Positions 31,848 to 43,059 of a stretch of 64,000 nucleotides of DNA are shown here, one piece after another. This stretch comes from Closterium sp. NIES-65. Taxonomy: Eukaryota > Streptophyta > Zygnematophyceae > Desmidiales > Closteriaceae. Under the pieces are notes generated by a model. That model was not told the origin of the DNA and ran no database searches. It worked only from the letters and a program-made list of their open reading frames with translations. The position numbers and the translations under genes are program-made. The stretch covers positions 992,001 to 1,056,000 of the forward strand of contig CANXME010002549.1 in the NCBI GenBank assembly GCA_948144175.1. The letters run 5' to 3'. Positions within the stretch are counted from its first letter, which is position 1, and each line of letters starts with the position of its first letter.

Positions 31848-33122
31848 TGTTTGTTTGTGATCTTGATCGCGCTTTGGTTGTCGCACAATAACTCGAATGA
31901 CCCGTTTATCGCCATCTTCGTTTCCTGCATGAGCTCCATAAGGTAAAGGCCTTCACGAACTGCTGCACTTGCTGCAATGAATTCGGCTTCAGTTGATGAG
32001 AGGGCGATGAGCTCCTGCTTGTGAGATTTCAAAGGGATAGTTCCCGCAGGTTCGAGCTTGAAAATAAATCACTTGCGGAACCTCCTATTATCTGCATCCC
32101 CTGCGTGGTCAGCCTCCACGTTGCCGGTAAGCTGTAGAATAGCCTTTAGGTTTGCTCTGCGGGTAAGGCCGACGTCGGAAGTATTGTAGGGCGTGTCGTA
32201 GGTCTGCCATATTCCCCCTTCAGGTCGGCGCAGGCACTTTGCGAGTTGGCTAGCGGCATACGATAGGTCCGGTCGGCATGTGACGGCGACGAAAAGGAGG
32301 CAACCGTGTTGCTGCTGGTAGAGGCGATGATCGGCGACATGTAGTGGGGTCGTATCGGGCTCATGGTTGGGCGGAGGAACGCGGAATAGGGGTGATGCCA
32401 AATTTCTTGGCGAGTGTCTCGACGTATTTCGTAGCGAATACGTAGATTGTGTCACCCGTCTGCATCACATTGAGGCCAAGGAATTGGGTGACGTTGTGAT
32501 TGATGTTTTCCTCAAGATTCTGCTTAATGTCGATGTTGAAGCAATCGAGCAGCTCCATGTTGTCTCCAGTGTAGAGTAGATCATTGACGTAGGCGACGAG
32601 CTGGATGAAGCTACCGCGAAACTTGAGCCGGCACATTCCTTGATTGTGGTGCAGGTGCTGAAATCCGAGATTGATAAGCATAGTGTGAAGGTATTGCTGC
32701 CACAGGCCCGGTGCTTGCTTAATTTCGTAGAGGGATTTCTAGAGGCGTCACACGGCGTCGCTATCCTCCTCAAAGGCGTGCGACTGCTTGACAAAAATGA
32801 TAGTGTGGATGATCGCATACAGAAATGTGTTCGACACGTCGATCTAGCGGAGTGGGTGTTGCTTCACAGCTGCGACGCAGATGAGAATGTGTATGGAGGT
32901 ATGACATCCGAAAGGAGCGAATGTTTTATCATAGTCAACTAACTGAGTTCGTTCGAAGCCGCGAACCACCCATCGCGCCTTGTACTTGTCGATGGCGCTG
33001 TTTGCGAGGATTTTGATTCTTAACTCCCACTTCGCACTGAGATTTTTTCTCCCCTTTGCAGATCTGCATGATACAAGCTTCCATGTCCCGTGCCTCTCGA
33101 GTGCAACGACTTCAGCGGCCAT
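31848..33122 (-). pseudogene. G/I reverse transcriptase and RNase H
   Basis: Reading leftwards: RT N-terminus near 33122-32850 (AAEVVALERHGTWKLV, KYKARWVVRGFERTQLVDYDKTFAP). The catalytic region near 32600 reads VAYVNDLLYTGDN, so YVDD has become YVND. FLGLNVMQTGD, CRPDLSYAASQLAKCL, EADHAGDADNRR, and the RNase H tail LSSTEAEFIAASAAVREGLYL and LLCDNQSAIKITNKH near 31850 follow. Frames change several times. RNase H lacks its C-terminus. Confidence 0.85.
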
Positions 33123-33357
33123 GGCTGCTCTCCATTATTTGGCATCGGGTCCTTGGAGGGCCTGGCGGACATGGTGGGCTCAACTAGGTGTTGGTTACCA
33201 CGAATGGCTATAGCGAGGCCGAGGATGCGAAGTTCGGCGAGGTTGGACTCGGCTACATCAGTTATTTTGACCACATCATCGTCGTCGCCGGGGATGTCGT
33301 GAATGGTGTCGCAAGAGGAGTTGCGATTGGGTTCTTCTTCCATGAGTGAATGCATTT

Positions 33358-34391
33358 CTACACTTGCCTAATCGTGTTGTGCCCGTATTGCTTCGTGTTG
33401 GTTAGGATCAGTTGGGAGAAATGTTGCAATGCCAAACTCCTCTGTAGCAAATACAAAGGTTGCCTCCCCTGTGGCTGTTTCCTTTGATTGCTGTCTTGCC
33501 ACGTCAACTTTGTCCTGGTCATTTGCGTATTTGTGCTACCCCTAGAATATGTTTGTCTGGTGCGTCTTATGCAGTGCGGTGCTGGCAGTACAGTGGCACT
33601 TTCGTAGAAGATGCAGTCACGTGAAGGCGTCATTTGGTGGGTGGCGAATTCGAGAATAGTCCAAGCGTGATACTTTGGTTCGATGCCAAGTTGGATGCCC
33701 CAGCGCGTGCAATCTTCAAATTTTCCAGTTCGGGCAGTGTGGGGACGATACTATATCATGCACCCGAAAACTCGAAGCATGCGTCTGCCTGGGTTTTTGC
33801 CAGTCCACTCCTTGACAGGTGAGGTATTGTTGGGCACGGATTTTGAAAAAAGCATGGTGTGCAGTCGCACAGCATGCACCATCCCATAGGGCCAGTAAAG
33901 GGTCGGTACGGCTCACTGCTGCATGAGGGCTCGCATTTTTTGTAGGCTTCTATTGGTTCTTTCCGCTAATCCCTTTTGCTGGTGAACGTAGGGAAGCGAG
34001 ATCATACACAGGAATCCCTCTTCTGTGCATAGGGCTTTAAACTCATCTATTTGGTATTCCGTTGCCTTGTCTGTTTGAAAGGCCTTCAGAGTCTTGACTC
34101 CACTTTGTGTTTTTTCGCCATTTTCAGCCACAGATAGAAGAAGTGGTAGACGAGGTGCCGGTTGGTGACGTTCGCAGCCCTAACAAAACGCGTGCCTGTG
34201 TTGATGAAGGTGATCGTATACTGCTCCCCTCAAAACCCTTTTGCCAAAGTACCATAAAGTCGTTGTAGAATTGGTCAAAGGGTTCGTATTGATGGACGCC
34301 AAGAACCTTTTATGGGAAGGGAGAGTGAGTTACGGCGGTAGTTGGAAATACGGTATAGCTGGGTAGGTCTTCCCTAGGTTTGAGCAGCTTT
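33358..34391 (-). pseudogene. G/I integrase, C-terminal two thirds
   Basis: Reading leftwards from 34391: YTITFIN-type core sequence near 34215, FQTDKATEYQIDEFKALC near 34080 (second catalytic region), VHQQKGLAERTNRSLQKMRALM near 33990 (third), then degraded C-terminal sequence to about 33650. Several frame changes occur. Interrupted at 34391/34392 by element D. Confidence 0.8.
34387..34391 (+). repeat. target duplication GCTTT, left side of D
   Basis: Pairs with 47512-47516. Confidence 0.75.
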
Positions 34392-35045
34392 TTTTGTTTA
34401 GGATCCGTCACTTTGAGAACTCACTATGATTATGCGCCATATGCAATTTGAATCAGTCATTAAGATGGTCTTTAGAGTGAGAACGAAGTAAAAACGTCCA
34501 GCAGCCGAAAGATAAGAATGATGGAGGAAGTACAAACATTAAGGAATTGTATGGTTGGAGTTGGGAACTCGAAGAGAACCATAAGAGACAAGGGGTTCTT
34601 CAAGAGCTAGGTAAGGATGGTAGGAACCTTCCTAGCAGCAAGGATCCAACCCTCATCATGAGGTCCTTGAGGTGTCACATGCAAAATCCAATCTAGTTGG
34701 ATTTGCCTAGGTGTTGCAACCTTTGCAACCCATGCTAGAAACTTCTAACCACCACAATCCAAAAGTCAAAGTTGCCTTCCTAACCACCCAACCAAAGATA
34801 ATATCATAATAATAATTATGTCCCAACAATCGCCCAATGAAGATAATATCTCAAATGAGATAAAATTCTCCAAATCTTGGAGATCTTGTAACTTGGGCGA
34901 TCTTGGTATCGTTGGAAAGCTCTGGATTTCTCCTGCATGATAAAGCATGTAGACTTGGAGAAAAACAAAGAGATGATAAAATTTAACAGCCATGCATAAT
35001 GACATATGCTCATGCAAATCATGGAAGCACAAAATGGCACGAGCA
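34392..35045 (-). repeat. 3' LTR of D, all but its first about 50 bp
   Basis: Matches 46762-47461 over its length (for example GGAGGAAGTACAAACATTAA, CCAACCATACCAC-type and CACAAAATGGCACGAGCA segments) with substitutions and some deletion. The missing start of this LTR is found at 37562-37792 in inverted position. Confidence 0.78.
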
Positions 35046-37445
35046 CCAGCTGACTCCCTGCCAAACGCAGACCGCCCTAAAACACCGTAGCAGAACGCCA
35101 TAGCTAAGCGTGCCAACCGGACCATTGGTGAGGCGGCTAAGACCTTGTTGGGGCCTCCTGGGATGCCCTACAAGTTCTGGCCTGAAGTTGTTTGCCATGT
35201 CATCACGGTCAAGAACAGGGTCTTCACGCATGTTTGCGAAAGGCGCTAGGTGTCGTACGAGCGTTGGCTTGGGAAGAAGCCACACATTGACATATTGCGG
35301 GTGTGGGACAGCATGGGGCTTGTGATGGTGCCTAAAGAGCAGAGGCACAAGCTAGAAGTTGCTTCTATGTGGGCTGTCCATCTTGGGATGACTCCTGACT
35401 CAAAGGGGCGGCTGATGTGGGACCCCAAGAGTAAGAAGACGCTGGTCAGCCGTGACGTCAAGTTTGTGGAGGACATCATGTACAAGGACTGGCAGCGGTA
35501 ACAGCATGTGCAGATTGGTTTGTGTCTGCCGAAGATTGATCAGTCTGCAGTGGAGGAGGTTCAGCTGCACCTTGATGATCTCCATGGGTCAGAGCTGACC
35601 AGTTACCACAGTGGCGCTGGTGAGCAGCATTCAGATCCTGCTCTGGAGGAAGGCGTTGGAGGATGAGTCGGCACGTGTGGACTCACCATCTCAACCCGAG
35701 CATGCAGCATCAGCCAAGGTCACTACGTGGAGTTTGCAAAGAGGAGCTTCACCATATGGGCAGCAGACTGCAACCTACAAGAAGAGAGTGTCAGCACCAC
35801 CTTCAAGGCTGAAGTACAGCCGTTTGGGAGGAACCAAGCAAGGTGCCATGGCGGTTCAGGCAGAAGAGGGAGATGATGAGAAGATGGCGTTTTGTTTCTT
35901 CACACTTTTGCCTAGAGAACCAGCCAAATTGGAGGAGGCACTGAGTGGACCCTAGAAGGAGGAGTGGAAGGCTGCCATGGATTTGGAGGTCAACTGCCTC
36001 ATTTAGAATGAGACTTAAGAGCTTGTTGAGTTACCCGAAGAGCGACGGCCGATCAGCAACAAGTGGGTCTTCAAGATGAAGTCTGGAGTTGATGGTGCAT
36101 TGGAGCAGTTTAAAAGCCGCTTGGTTGCCAAGAGGTTTCAACAGAAAGACAAGGTCGACTTTGCTTCCGTTGCTAAGCCAGTGACATTGATGACTTTGCT
36201 GGCTGACACATCTGTGAAGGGATGACACGTGAAGCAGATGGATATCACCATTGCATTCCTCAATGGGGTGCTGCTGGAGGATATCTACATGGCGCAACCC
36301 GAGGGCTGTGAGGATGGGACCAGCCGGGTGTGCAAGCTCTAGAAGGCTATCTATGGCCTTAAGCAAGCGCCCAGGTGCTTGTAAGAGAAGGTGGAGGAGG
36401 TGTTGCTGGGTGGAGGCTTCAAGACGTCCCAAACGGATCACAACTTGTTCCTGCTTGGAGAGGGGGAGCAGCTACTCTTGCTGCTGGTGTATGTCAACGA
36501 CATACTGCTTCTCTCACCTTCTATAGAGAGGATTGAGAGGACACAGAAGTTGTTGATGGACAACTTCAAGTGCGAGATGCTGGGGGATGTCCATTAATAC
36601 TTGGGGCTGCAGATTGAGAGGGATGTTGAGAGGAGGTGGCTGAAGGTGCATCAGTTACACTATCTCTCTGGTATAATGGAGCGCTATGGTGTGAATAGAG
36701 GTCAAACTGTGATGGCGTTGTTTCCTGCGGGCTTCAAGTTGAAGAAGACAGCTGAGGAGGATGATGTGCTTGAGGATGAGTAGCAGAATTAGTACCATTC
36801 ACTCATTGGGAGTGTGATGTATGCTGCTGTGCATATGCGACCTGATGCTTCATTCAGAGTGAGGCAGCTGGCCAGAGTTGTACAGCAGCCCACTGAGTAG
36901 CAGTTGGAGGTGGCAAAGCCCTTGGTGCGCTACATCAGATCAACGACATCTGTTGGTGTTTAGTTTTCAGCTGGCAGCCCACTGAAACAGTTTGGAGCAG
37001 ATGGGAACGCCTCTGGAACCTTGAAGCTGTCGTGCTTTACCGACACTACATGGGCCTCGGAAGAGGAGGATCAGTCATCTATTGGTGGCTTTGTTTGCAT
37101 GGCCAGAAGGTGGACCGGTGATTTGGAGGTCTAAGAAGCAGAGTGAGACTGCTCAGTCTTTGGAAGAGGCAGAGTACATGGCGATGTACCACGCCATCAA
37201 GGAGATTGTGCTCCTAAGGAAGCTGCTAGATGGCATGGGAGCTTAGCAGGAGGGACCTACACACTATTCTCCGACAGCGAGGCTGTTATTGGCATGGCCA
37301 CCAATCCTATCCTCAATGGGCTGAACAAGCGCATGAAGATTAAGTGGCATTGGGTGAGGCAGATGGTGAAGGGGAGGATTGTTGAGCTTCACCATGTGAA
37401 GCAAGCTGCAGATTTTCTCACATTGGAAGTGTGCAAAGATGTGTG
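35046..37445 (+). pseudogene. inverted integrase, RT and RNase H block of D
   Basis: Reads plus: integrase end ANRTIGEAAKTLLGPPGMPYKFW, KKPHIDILRVWDS, VSRDVKFVEDIMYKDW. RT follows: EWKAAMDLEVNCL, ISNKWVFKMKSGVDG, MDITIAFLNGVLLEDIYMAQPEG, AIYGLKQAPRC, LLLVYVNDILLLS (YVND) and YLGLQIERD. RNase H follows with SLIGSVMYAAVHMRPD, FTDTTWASEEEDQSSIGG and HHVKQAADFL-type end. About 15 in-frame stops. The integrase zinc and first catalytic part are missing. Confidence 0.85.
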
Positions 37446-37540
37446 ATATGGCATTGCACTAGTGTGGGAGGCGGTGTCATGAATGCATACGTGTTTGTGT
37501 GCATGAGTGTTTCATGCCTGTGAGTGTGTGTGCATGCAGT

Positions 37541-37573
37541 CCATTAGTCTAAAGGGGGATTTGTTGAATGCAT
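37541..37573 (+). other. polypurine tract and first bases of the inverted D 3' LTR
   Basis: AAAGGGGGATT followed by TGTTGAATGCA, the same 11 bases that start the D 5' LTR on the minus strand at 47511. Confidence 0.7.
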
Positions 37574-37752
37574 TGTTGAGAATAGTAGCTAGAACGCAGG
37601 AGCCATGGCTAGGGTTAAGCAAGCTAGGCAAGAGAGAATGGGCAAAAGAGCGGTTGTACTAGCAAGCGGGTGGATACACATAGGAAACCCTAAGGGGCCG
37701 TACTCACTATAGAGTACCCCACTGCAGGCTAGACAAACTAGACATTCTGACA
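37574..37752 (-). repeat. solo LTR related to family F inside the D LTR
   Basis: 179 bp. On the minus strand it starts TGTCAGAATGTCTAG and shares CTGCAGTGGGGTACTCTATAG with the F LTRs. Flanked by TGCAT and TGCAC (4 of 5). Removing it joins two parts of the D LTR start (TGTTGAATGCA and CGTTAGTTTGAGTGCACGTC). Confidence 0.65.
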
Positions 37753-37792
37753 TGCACGTTAGTTTGAGTGCACGTCATCCTAACGTGTTTGA

Positions 37793-37988
37793 CGAATCCC
37801 ATGCCCATGACCTTGGCCTTGGCGCCTGTCGCGGATGCGACCGTAGAGACGGGTGCGGGTTGAATCTCATTGAGTAGGACCGCACAAGGAGTCATGTGCC
37901 AGGAGCTTCCCGAGTCAATCACCCAATGGGTGAGGGGATGAAGAAGAACCTTGGCAGCCATGGCAGGGTCAGTTGCGCCTTCGTTCAC
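37793..37988 (-). pseudogene. D protease fragment
   Basis: Reads HWVIDSGSSWHMTPCAVLLNEI, the DSGSS active site of copia proteases, then GAKAKVMGMGFV. It ends at the inversion breakpoint near 37793. Pre-integrase and integrase zinc sequences that should follow are absent. Confidence 0.82.
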
Positions 37989-38099
37989 AAAGAAGAAGAA
38001 TCCAGCCTTCCGCTCCTTAAATTTGCCGCCTTTCTTCTCATCCTTCTCCTATCCACTAGCTCTCATGACTCCCCTACTCCTCTTGCCACCATGCTAGTT

Positions 38100-39000
38100 G
38101 CTTGATAAAGGCGGGGTCCAATCCTTAGGCCGTAGGTAGCACTTCCTCCAAACGATGTCCGCGCTTCTTGTAGTAGAAGCACACATCCCTTTGGCCCCCG
38201 CCGCTCTCCTCTGTATGGTTGTTTTTGTTCTTGCCCTTCCACTTATTTTTGAAGCTACTTTTTCCACCTCCAACTCCATAGCCAGCCCCCTCCTCCGAGT
38301 GGTCCACACTCCGGTGCCGCAAGTCCTTCTCAAGGATGCGCGCCCGGATGTAATGCACTCTCCTCTGGAGTTGTTGGGAGTAAAGGTTGATAGCAAGGGC
38401 ATACCACAACTCCGTCAGCCGTATCATAATCTCCACGCATTGCACGAGCTTCGGGTACACCATACCACCGCCTTGGAGCTTCGTGAAGATGTCGCGCATC
38501 TCGTCCAACACGTGCTGCATCGGCTCACCATCAACGAACTTGATGTCGCGCAGCCACCGCGCGAGTAGCACGATGTCGGTAGCGTGTGTCGGTGAGTGCA
38601 CATCTAGAAGCTTCCTCCAAGCTTTGGGCCCACATTCTGGATCACCCAAGAGGTCCTTTATGTGGTCAAGTTGTTGTCCTCCAACTGTTTGCACCATGAG
38701 CATGTACGCGTCCAACGATCATTTCATCTACGCTCCTTTCAGCTCCGCGACTTCCGACATCTTCTCCTTCCCCTCCATCAAGTCCAATAGCTTGTACTGA
38801 GTGTACATCAGCCTCAAGCAGAAGCTCCAATGCTTGTAGTCCTCCCCCATGAATTTTTCAATAGAGAACGTCTTCACGGGATCCACGGTAATTGAAGATG
38901 GTGTAGTAAATGTAGGTAGCGTAGGGTTGGTTGGTTGGTGAGTCCCCACTCCACCACCAGCAACTTCTTCTTGCTCTCCAGCCTCTTTTCCTCTAGCCAT
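38100..39000 (-). pseudogene. D gag
   Basis: Starts MARGKEAGEQEEVAGGGVG at 39000. FSIEKFMGEDYKHWSFCLRLMYTQYKLLDLMEG is the typical copia Gag N-terminus. After one stop near 38720 it continues MLMVQTVGGQQLDHIKDL, ARWLRDIKFVDGEPMQHVLDEMRDIF (UBN2-type Gag) and a degenerate zinc knuckle CFYYKKRGHRLEE (second Cys is Tyr, last Cys lost). Two stops/frame breaks. Confidence 0.85.
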
Positions 39001-39156
39001 CTGGCTATTAGCACCTCAAAAGAGTTCGTACCATTCACATTTAGGCCTTATGAATGGTGGAAACTTGAGAAATCTTCTAGACTGAATTTTGCTGGGAATT
39101 TTGATTCTACATAAATCAATGTCGCGGATTGAATACTTCGAGTTAAAACGCGGCTC

Positions 39157-39290
39157 TTTTGAGATAGAGGCGAGGAATGATGCACTATCAAATGAAACAA
39201 GTACAAGTACAAACCCTAATTGGGTTGTACCCCCTATGGACTACCCCACTACAGCCTAAATATATGCATCAGCAATATAATCATCTGACA
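39157..39290 (-). repeat. 3' LTR of copia C
   Basis: 134 bp. It differs from the 5' LTR at the terminal CA (TTTT against TGTT on the + strand at 39157-39160) and at one internal base near 39212. Confidence 0.93.
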
Positions 39291-39510
39291 CACCCCCATA
39301 GGCAAAGTGGGGGAGAGCAAAGGGTCACAAGACCAGTCCAGCAAAGCAAAGCAAAGCAAAGCAAGCTCAGGGTGGATCTCAAGGATACCACACAAATTCC
39401 GAGCACAAGGTCAAGGCCACAAGGCCAGTTCACATGCAGCAGAGCATATATATATAACAGTGCTAAACAAGCAAGAGCAAGGATATATACATGCAGCAGT
39501 ACAAGCAAGG
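39291..39510 (-). other. copia C 3' untranslated region and polypurine tract
   Basis: On the minus strand: (TA) microsatellite near 39448, GTGAACTGGCCTTGTGGCC near 39413-39432, and CTATGGGGGTG abutting the LTR. Confidence 0.78.
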
Positions 39511-42500
39511 TCAAGAGGTAAGCAAGTGAGGCCCAGTGGGCACAAGGCCTAGCAAAGTGCAAAAGCGCTGATGGTCACGAGGCGGAAGTGCCTTGGTGAA
39601 CACATCAGCAGTGTTGGCCTCAGTGGCCACGAAACGCAGGCGAAGCTGACCACGCTGCTGCAGCTCTCGAGCAAGGAAGTAGCGCAGAGCAATGTGCTTC
39701 GTCCTGTGCTCCAGTCTGTGCTCCTCACACAAGGCAATGGTTGCCTTGTTGTCGACGTACAGCACTGGAGGAGAACGAGGCCGCTCTCCAAGGTCGGTCA
39801 GCAGGTAGGTGAGCCAGCGAAGCTCCTGGGCAGCCATGGCCGTGGCGTAGATCTCAGCCTCACAGCTGGAGCTGAGAACCGAAGAAGAGCGAGTAGAGCG
39901 CCAAGAGACAGAGCCAGAGCCAAGACTGAAGGTGTAACCCTGAGACGAGCTCTGACTAGCCTGGTCGTCAGCCCAAGAAGCGTCTGAGTGCCCAGTGAGC
40001 ACAGGCCGCTCACGCCCTCCAAGCACTAGCCCCATGCCCGACGTACTGCACAGGTAGCGCAACACCCTCTTAGCTGCATCCATGTGCTCCTTCCGGTGAC
40101 GGCCGGGAGCAACATAGCGTGCTAAGATGCTGAGAGGGTATGCGAGGTCAGGTCGAGTGCAAGTCATCAGGTACATGAGGCAGCCCACAAGCTCTGGATA
40201 CGGACCACTCGACTCTACGGACTCATCCGAAGGCAGAGCTGAGAGCGAGTGTCCCGTAGGCAGAGGAGTGGACTGAGGCGAGGAGTACGTGAAGCCGAAG
40301 CGCTGAAGGACCTGCTGCACCATGTGTGACTGAGTCAGGGTAATGGTGCGGCGTGCTCTGTCCCGGGTGATCCGCAAGCCAAGATAGCTTGTCAGTTCAC
40401 CCAGGTCTGTGCACGTGTGTCTCTTCTGCAGCTCGGACTTCACGTGGGCGAGTGCGGCAGTGTCCGCAGTGGCAAAGACCAAGTCGTCGACGTACACGAG
40501 GATGTAGAACGGCGGCAGCGAGGTGTCGGTGCGCAGAAACAGCGACGGGTCAGCAGTAGAAGGAGCAAACCCAAGAGCCGCAAGTGTAGTCCTCAGTGTG
40601 TCGTGCCACTCACGCGGCGCCTGGCGGAGACCGTAGACTGGCCGCCGGAGGCTCCACTGGGTACCAGGAGGGAACGACCCAGTGAAGCCAGGAGGGCGGC
40701 GCAGCCAGATCTCCTCGTGCAGGCGGCCCTGCAGGAAAGCAGTGCTGAAGTCAAGAGAGTGTAGCTCGTAGTCACGCAGAGCAGCGACGTGCAGTAGAAC
40801 CCGAAGAGTGGTCATCTTTGGGGTCGGGGAGAAGGTCTGAAAGAAGTCAACTCCCTGTCGCTGACTGAAGCCACGAGCCACGTAGCGCGCCTTGAAGACA
40901 GGCGGAGGACCCGGCGGCCGCTTCACCCTGAAAATCCACATGCCACTGACAATGTTCGCCCCAGGAGGGGGAACAGCGTCAACGTAGGTGCCTGTGGACT
41001 TCCAGGAAGCCATCTCTGCGTCCATGGCTGACTGCCACTGAGAGGAGTAGGGACCGGCCATCGCCTCTGCGTAAGAGCGTGGGGTCGGGATGTCTAGAGC
41101 ATCCGGGTCTCCCTCAGGGGCAACAAGCATGGACACGAGATGGGGCAAAGCGGCGGCAAAGCATTGGAACTCCTCCTGCCTGTCCTCAAGGACGTCTGTG
41201 CCAAGAGCACAGTCACCCCCGATGGACGGAGGACAGGCAGACGCAGACGCAGCAGACGCACACTCAGCAGACTCAGCAGACTCAGCAACAAGACTGGCAG
41301 CGTAGTCTAGACGACACGCAGCAGCAAAGTCGACCAGCTCAGCAACTAGGGCAGACGCAGCATCGGACTCAAAGGAAGGGTCAGTGACAAGAGAAGCAAG
41401 AAGACGCGTGACAGTAGGACTGGCAGCACGGCAAGAGTCCGACTCTGGGTCGGCAAGTGTAGGAAGAGAAGACTGAGGAGGAGAAGGCAAAGGGGCACGC
41501 AGAGGAGCAGTGGACGGAGGCAGAGACATCCTGTGTGTGCGAGGGACAGGAGGAGGACGCAGACGCGAACCGCGACCACTAGGGCGAGCAGCTCGGACTG
41601 GCGACGCAGGGCGGGACGCAGGCTCACGACGCTCAGCAAGACCTCCAGTAGGACCAGTGTAGGGAGAAGGAGAAGGCAGGGGAGAGGCGGGCTGTAACTG
41701 TGACTGTGACGGGACAGGCTGTGGACACTCTACGGGAGGAGAAGGACCAGTGTAAGGCGGGAGACCAAGAACCTGCTGAAGGAGCGGAACGAAGTACGGC
41801 CGAGGCCGCGCAGCACCGCCAGAGATAGCAGGGACAGCACCAACACCTCCAGAGGCAGCACCAGCACCAGTAGCAGCTCCAACTCCAGCACCTCCGGCAG
41901 CGCCAGAAGTACCCTCAGTAGGACCGACAGTCGTAGTCTCAGCGCCAGCACCCGCAGCAGCTCCAGCTCCAGAGGCACCCCCGGGCCCGGCAGCTCCAGT
42001 ACTCTCAGTATGAGCACCTCCAGGACCAGTGGTACCAGCTCCCCCGGCAGCAACAGAACCTCCAGCACCCGCAGCACCCTCAGCTCCAGCAGCTCGCCTC
42101 CAGCGCCGGGCAAACCACTCACGCAGCTCCAGAGGAGAGAGCGGCTCGCGGCGCGAAGAACGGTCTGGAGAGCCACCAGGAACAGAAGCAGCAGGCGCAG
42201 CACTCCCAAACGCAGTACCCCCAGGCTCAGCACCCCCAGGCACAGCACCCCCAGGCTCAGCACCCCCAGGCTTAGCACCCCCAGGCTCAGCACCCCCAGT
42301 CTCAGCACCCCCAGTCTCAGCACCCCCAGGCTCTGCACCCCCAGTCTCAGCACCCCCAGTCTCAGCACCCTGAGGCTCCGCACCCGCAGCAGCACCAGAG
42401 TCACCAGTGACCTTGACAGGCTCGACCGCGTCTACCTGAGACACACCTGAAGGGGCAGGACCCTGAGGGGGGAGGGGGTCTACCGGGGGGGGACCTGGGA

Positions 42501-43059
42501 CCAGGAAGAGGGGCGGCGGGGGGAGGGACGGAGTGCGGTAGGGGAAGAGCCGGTAGAAGGGAACCGACTCGTCGAACGTGACGTCCTGGGAGGACAGAAC
42601 ACGACGAGAGGTGGGGTGGTAAAACTGCCACCCAGGTGCGTCAGGGGGGAAACCTAGGAAGACGCAAGGAGCAGCACGAGGGGACAGCTTGTCCGCAGAC
42701 AAGTCGCGGACAAACGCCCGAGATCCCCAGACACGGAACGCCGACGCATCGCCAACCTTCCCCGTCCACAGCAAAGCTGGGGAGGTCTCCGGCCTGGAGA
42801 CCCTGGGCTGAAGGTTGATCTGATGCGCGGCGTACCGAACCGCAAACGGCCACAGAAAATGGGGGGCAGCCGCATGCACCATGGACGTACGAGCGACGTC
42901 CATGACAATGCCGATGCGGCGCTCAGCAATCCCATTCTGCTGTGGAGAGTCCGGAAGCGTGAAGGTCTGGCGGATGCCTCGTGCACGACAGTAGGCTCGC
43001 AGAAGGCCGGAGGAGAACTCTCCGCCTCTGTCGGAGTGCAGACGCAAAACAGGAAAGTC
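39511..43059 (-). pseudogene. copia C pol, integrase end through RT and RNase H
   Basis: An open frame of about 1180 codons after the single TAG. Integrase: LRLHSDRGGEFSSGLL near 43040, SPQQNGIAERRIGIVMD, YAAHQINLQPRVS and WQFYHPTSRRVLSSQDVTF. Linker: GAEPGGAETGG repeats (42190-42400), LREWFARRWRR, Gly/Ala-rich. RT: QWQSAMDAEMASW (near 41040), ARGFSQRQGVDFFQTFSP, LDFSTAFLQGRLHEEIW, VYGLRQAPREW and LVYVDDLVF (near 40495). RNase H: VLTGHSDASWADD, SSSCEAEIYATAM, LYVDNKATIAL, ANTADVFTKALPP. All catalytic motifs look intact. Confidence 0.93.

Noticed and set aside
34392..39000. Two independent copia insertions in opposite orientation (D gag/PR and plus-strand RT block)
   Set aside because: The plus block ends with the start of the D LTR, exactly the part missing from the D 3' LTR, and the outer GCTTT duplications enclose both. 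One element with an inversion is simpler.
40417..41387. Plus-strand frames of 60-115 codons opposite copia C RT
   Set aside because: Antisense shadows of conserved RT sequence. The same shadow frames recur opposite RT in B, N and O.
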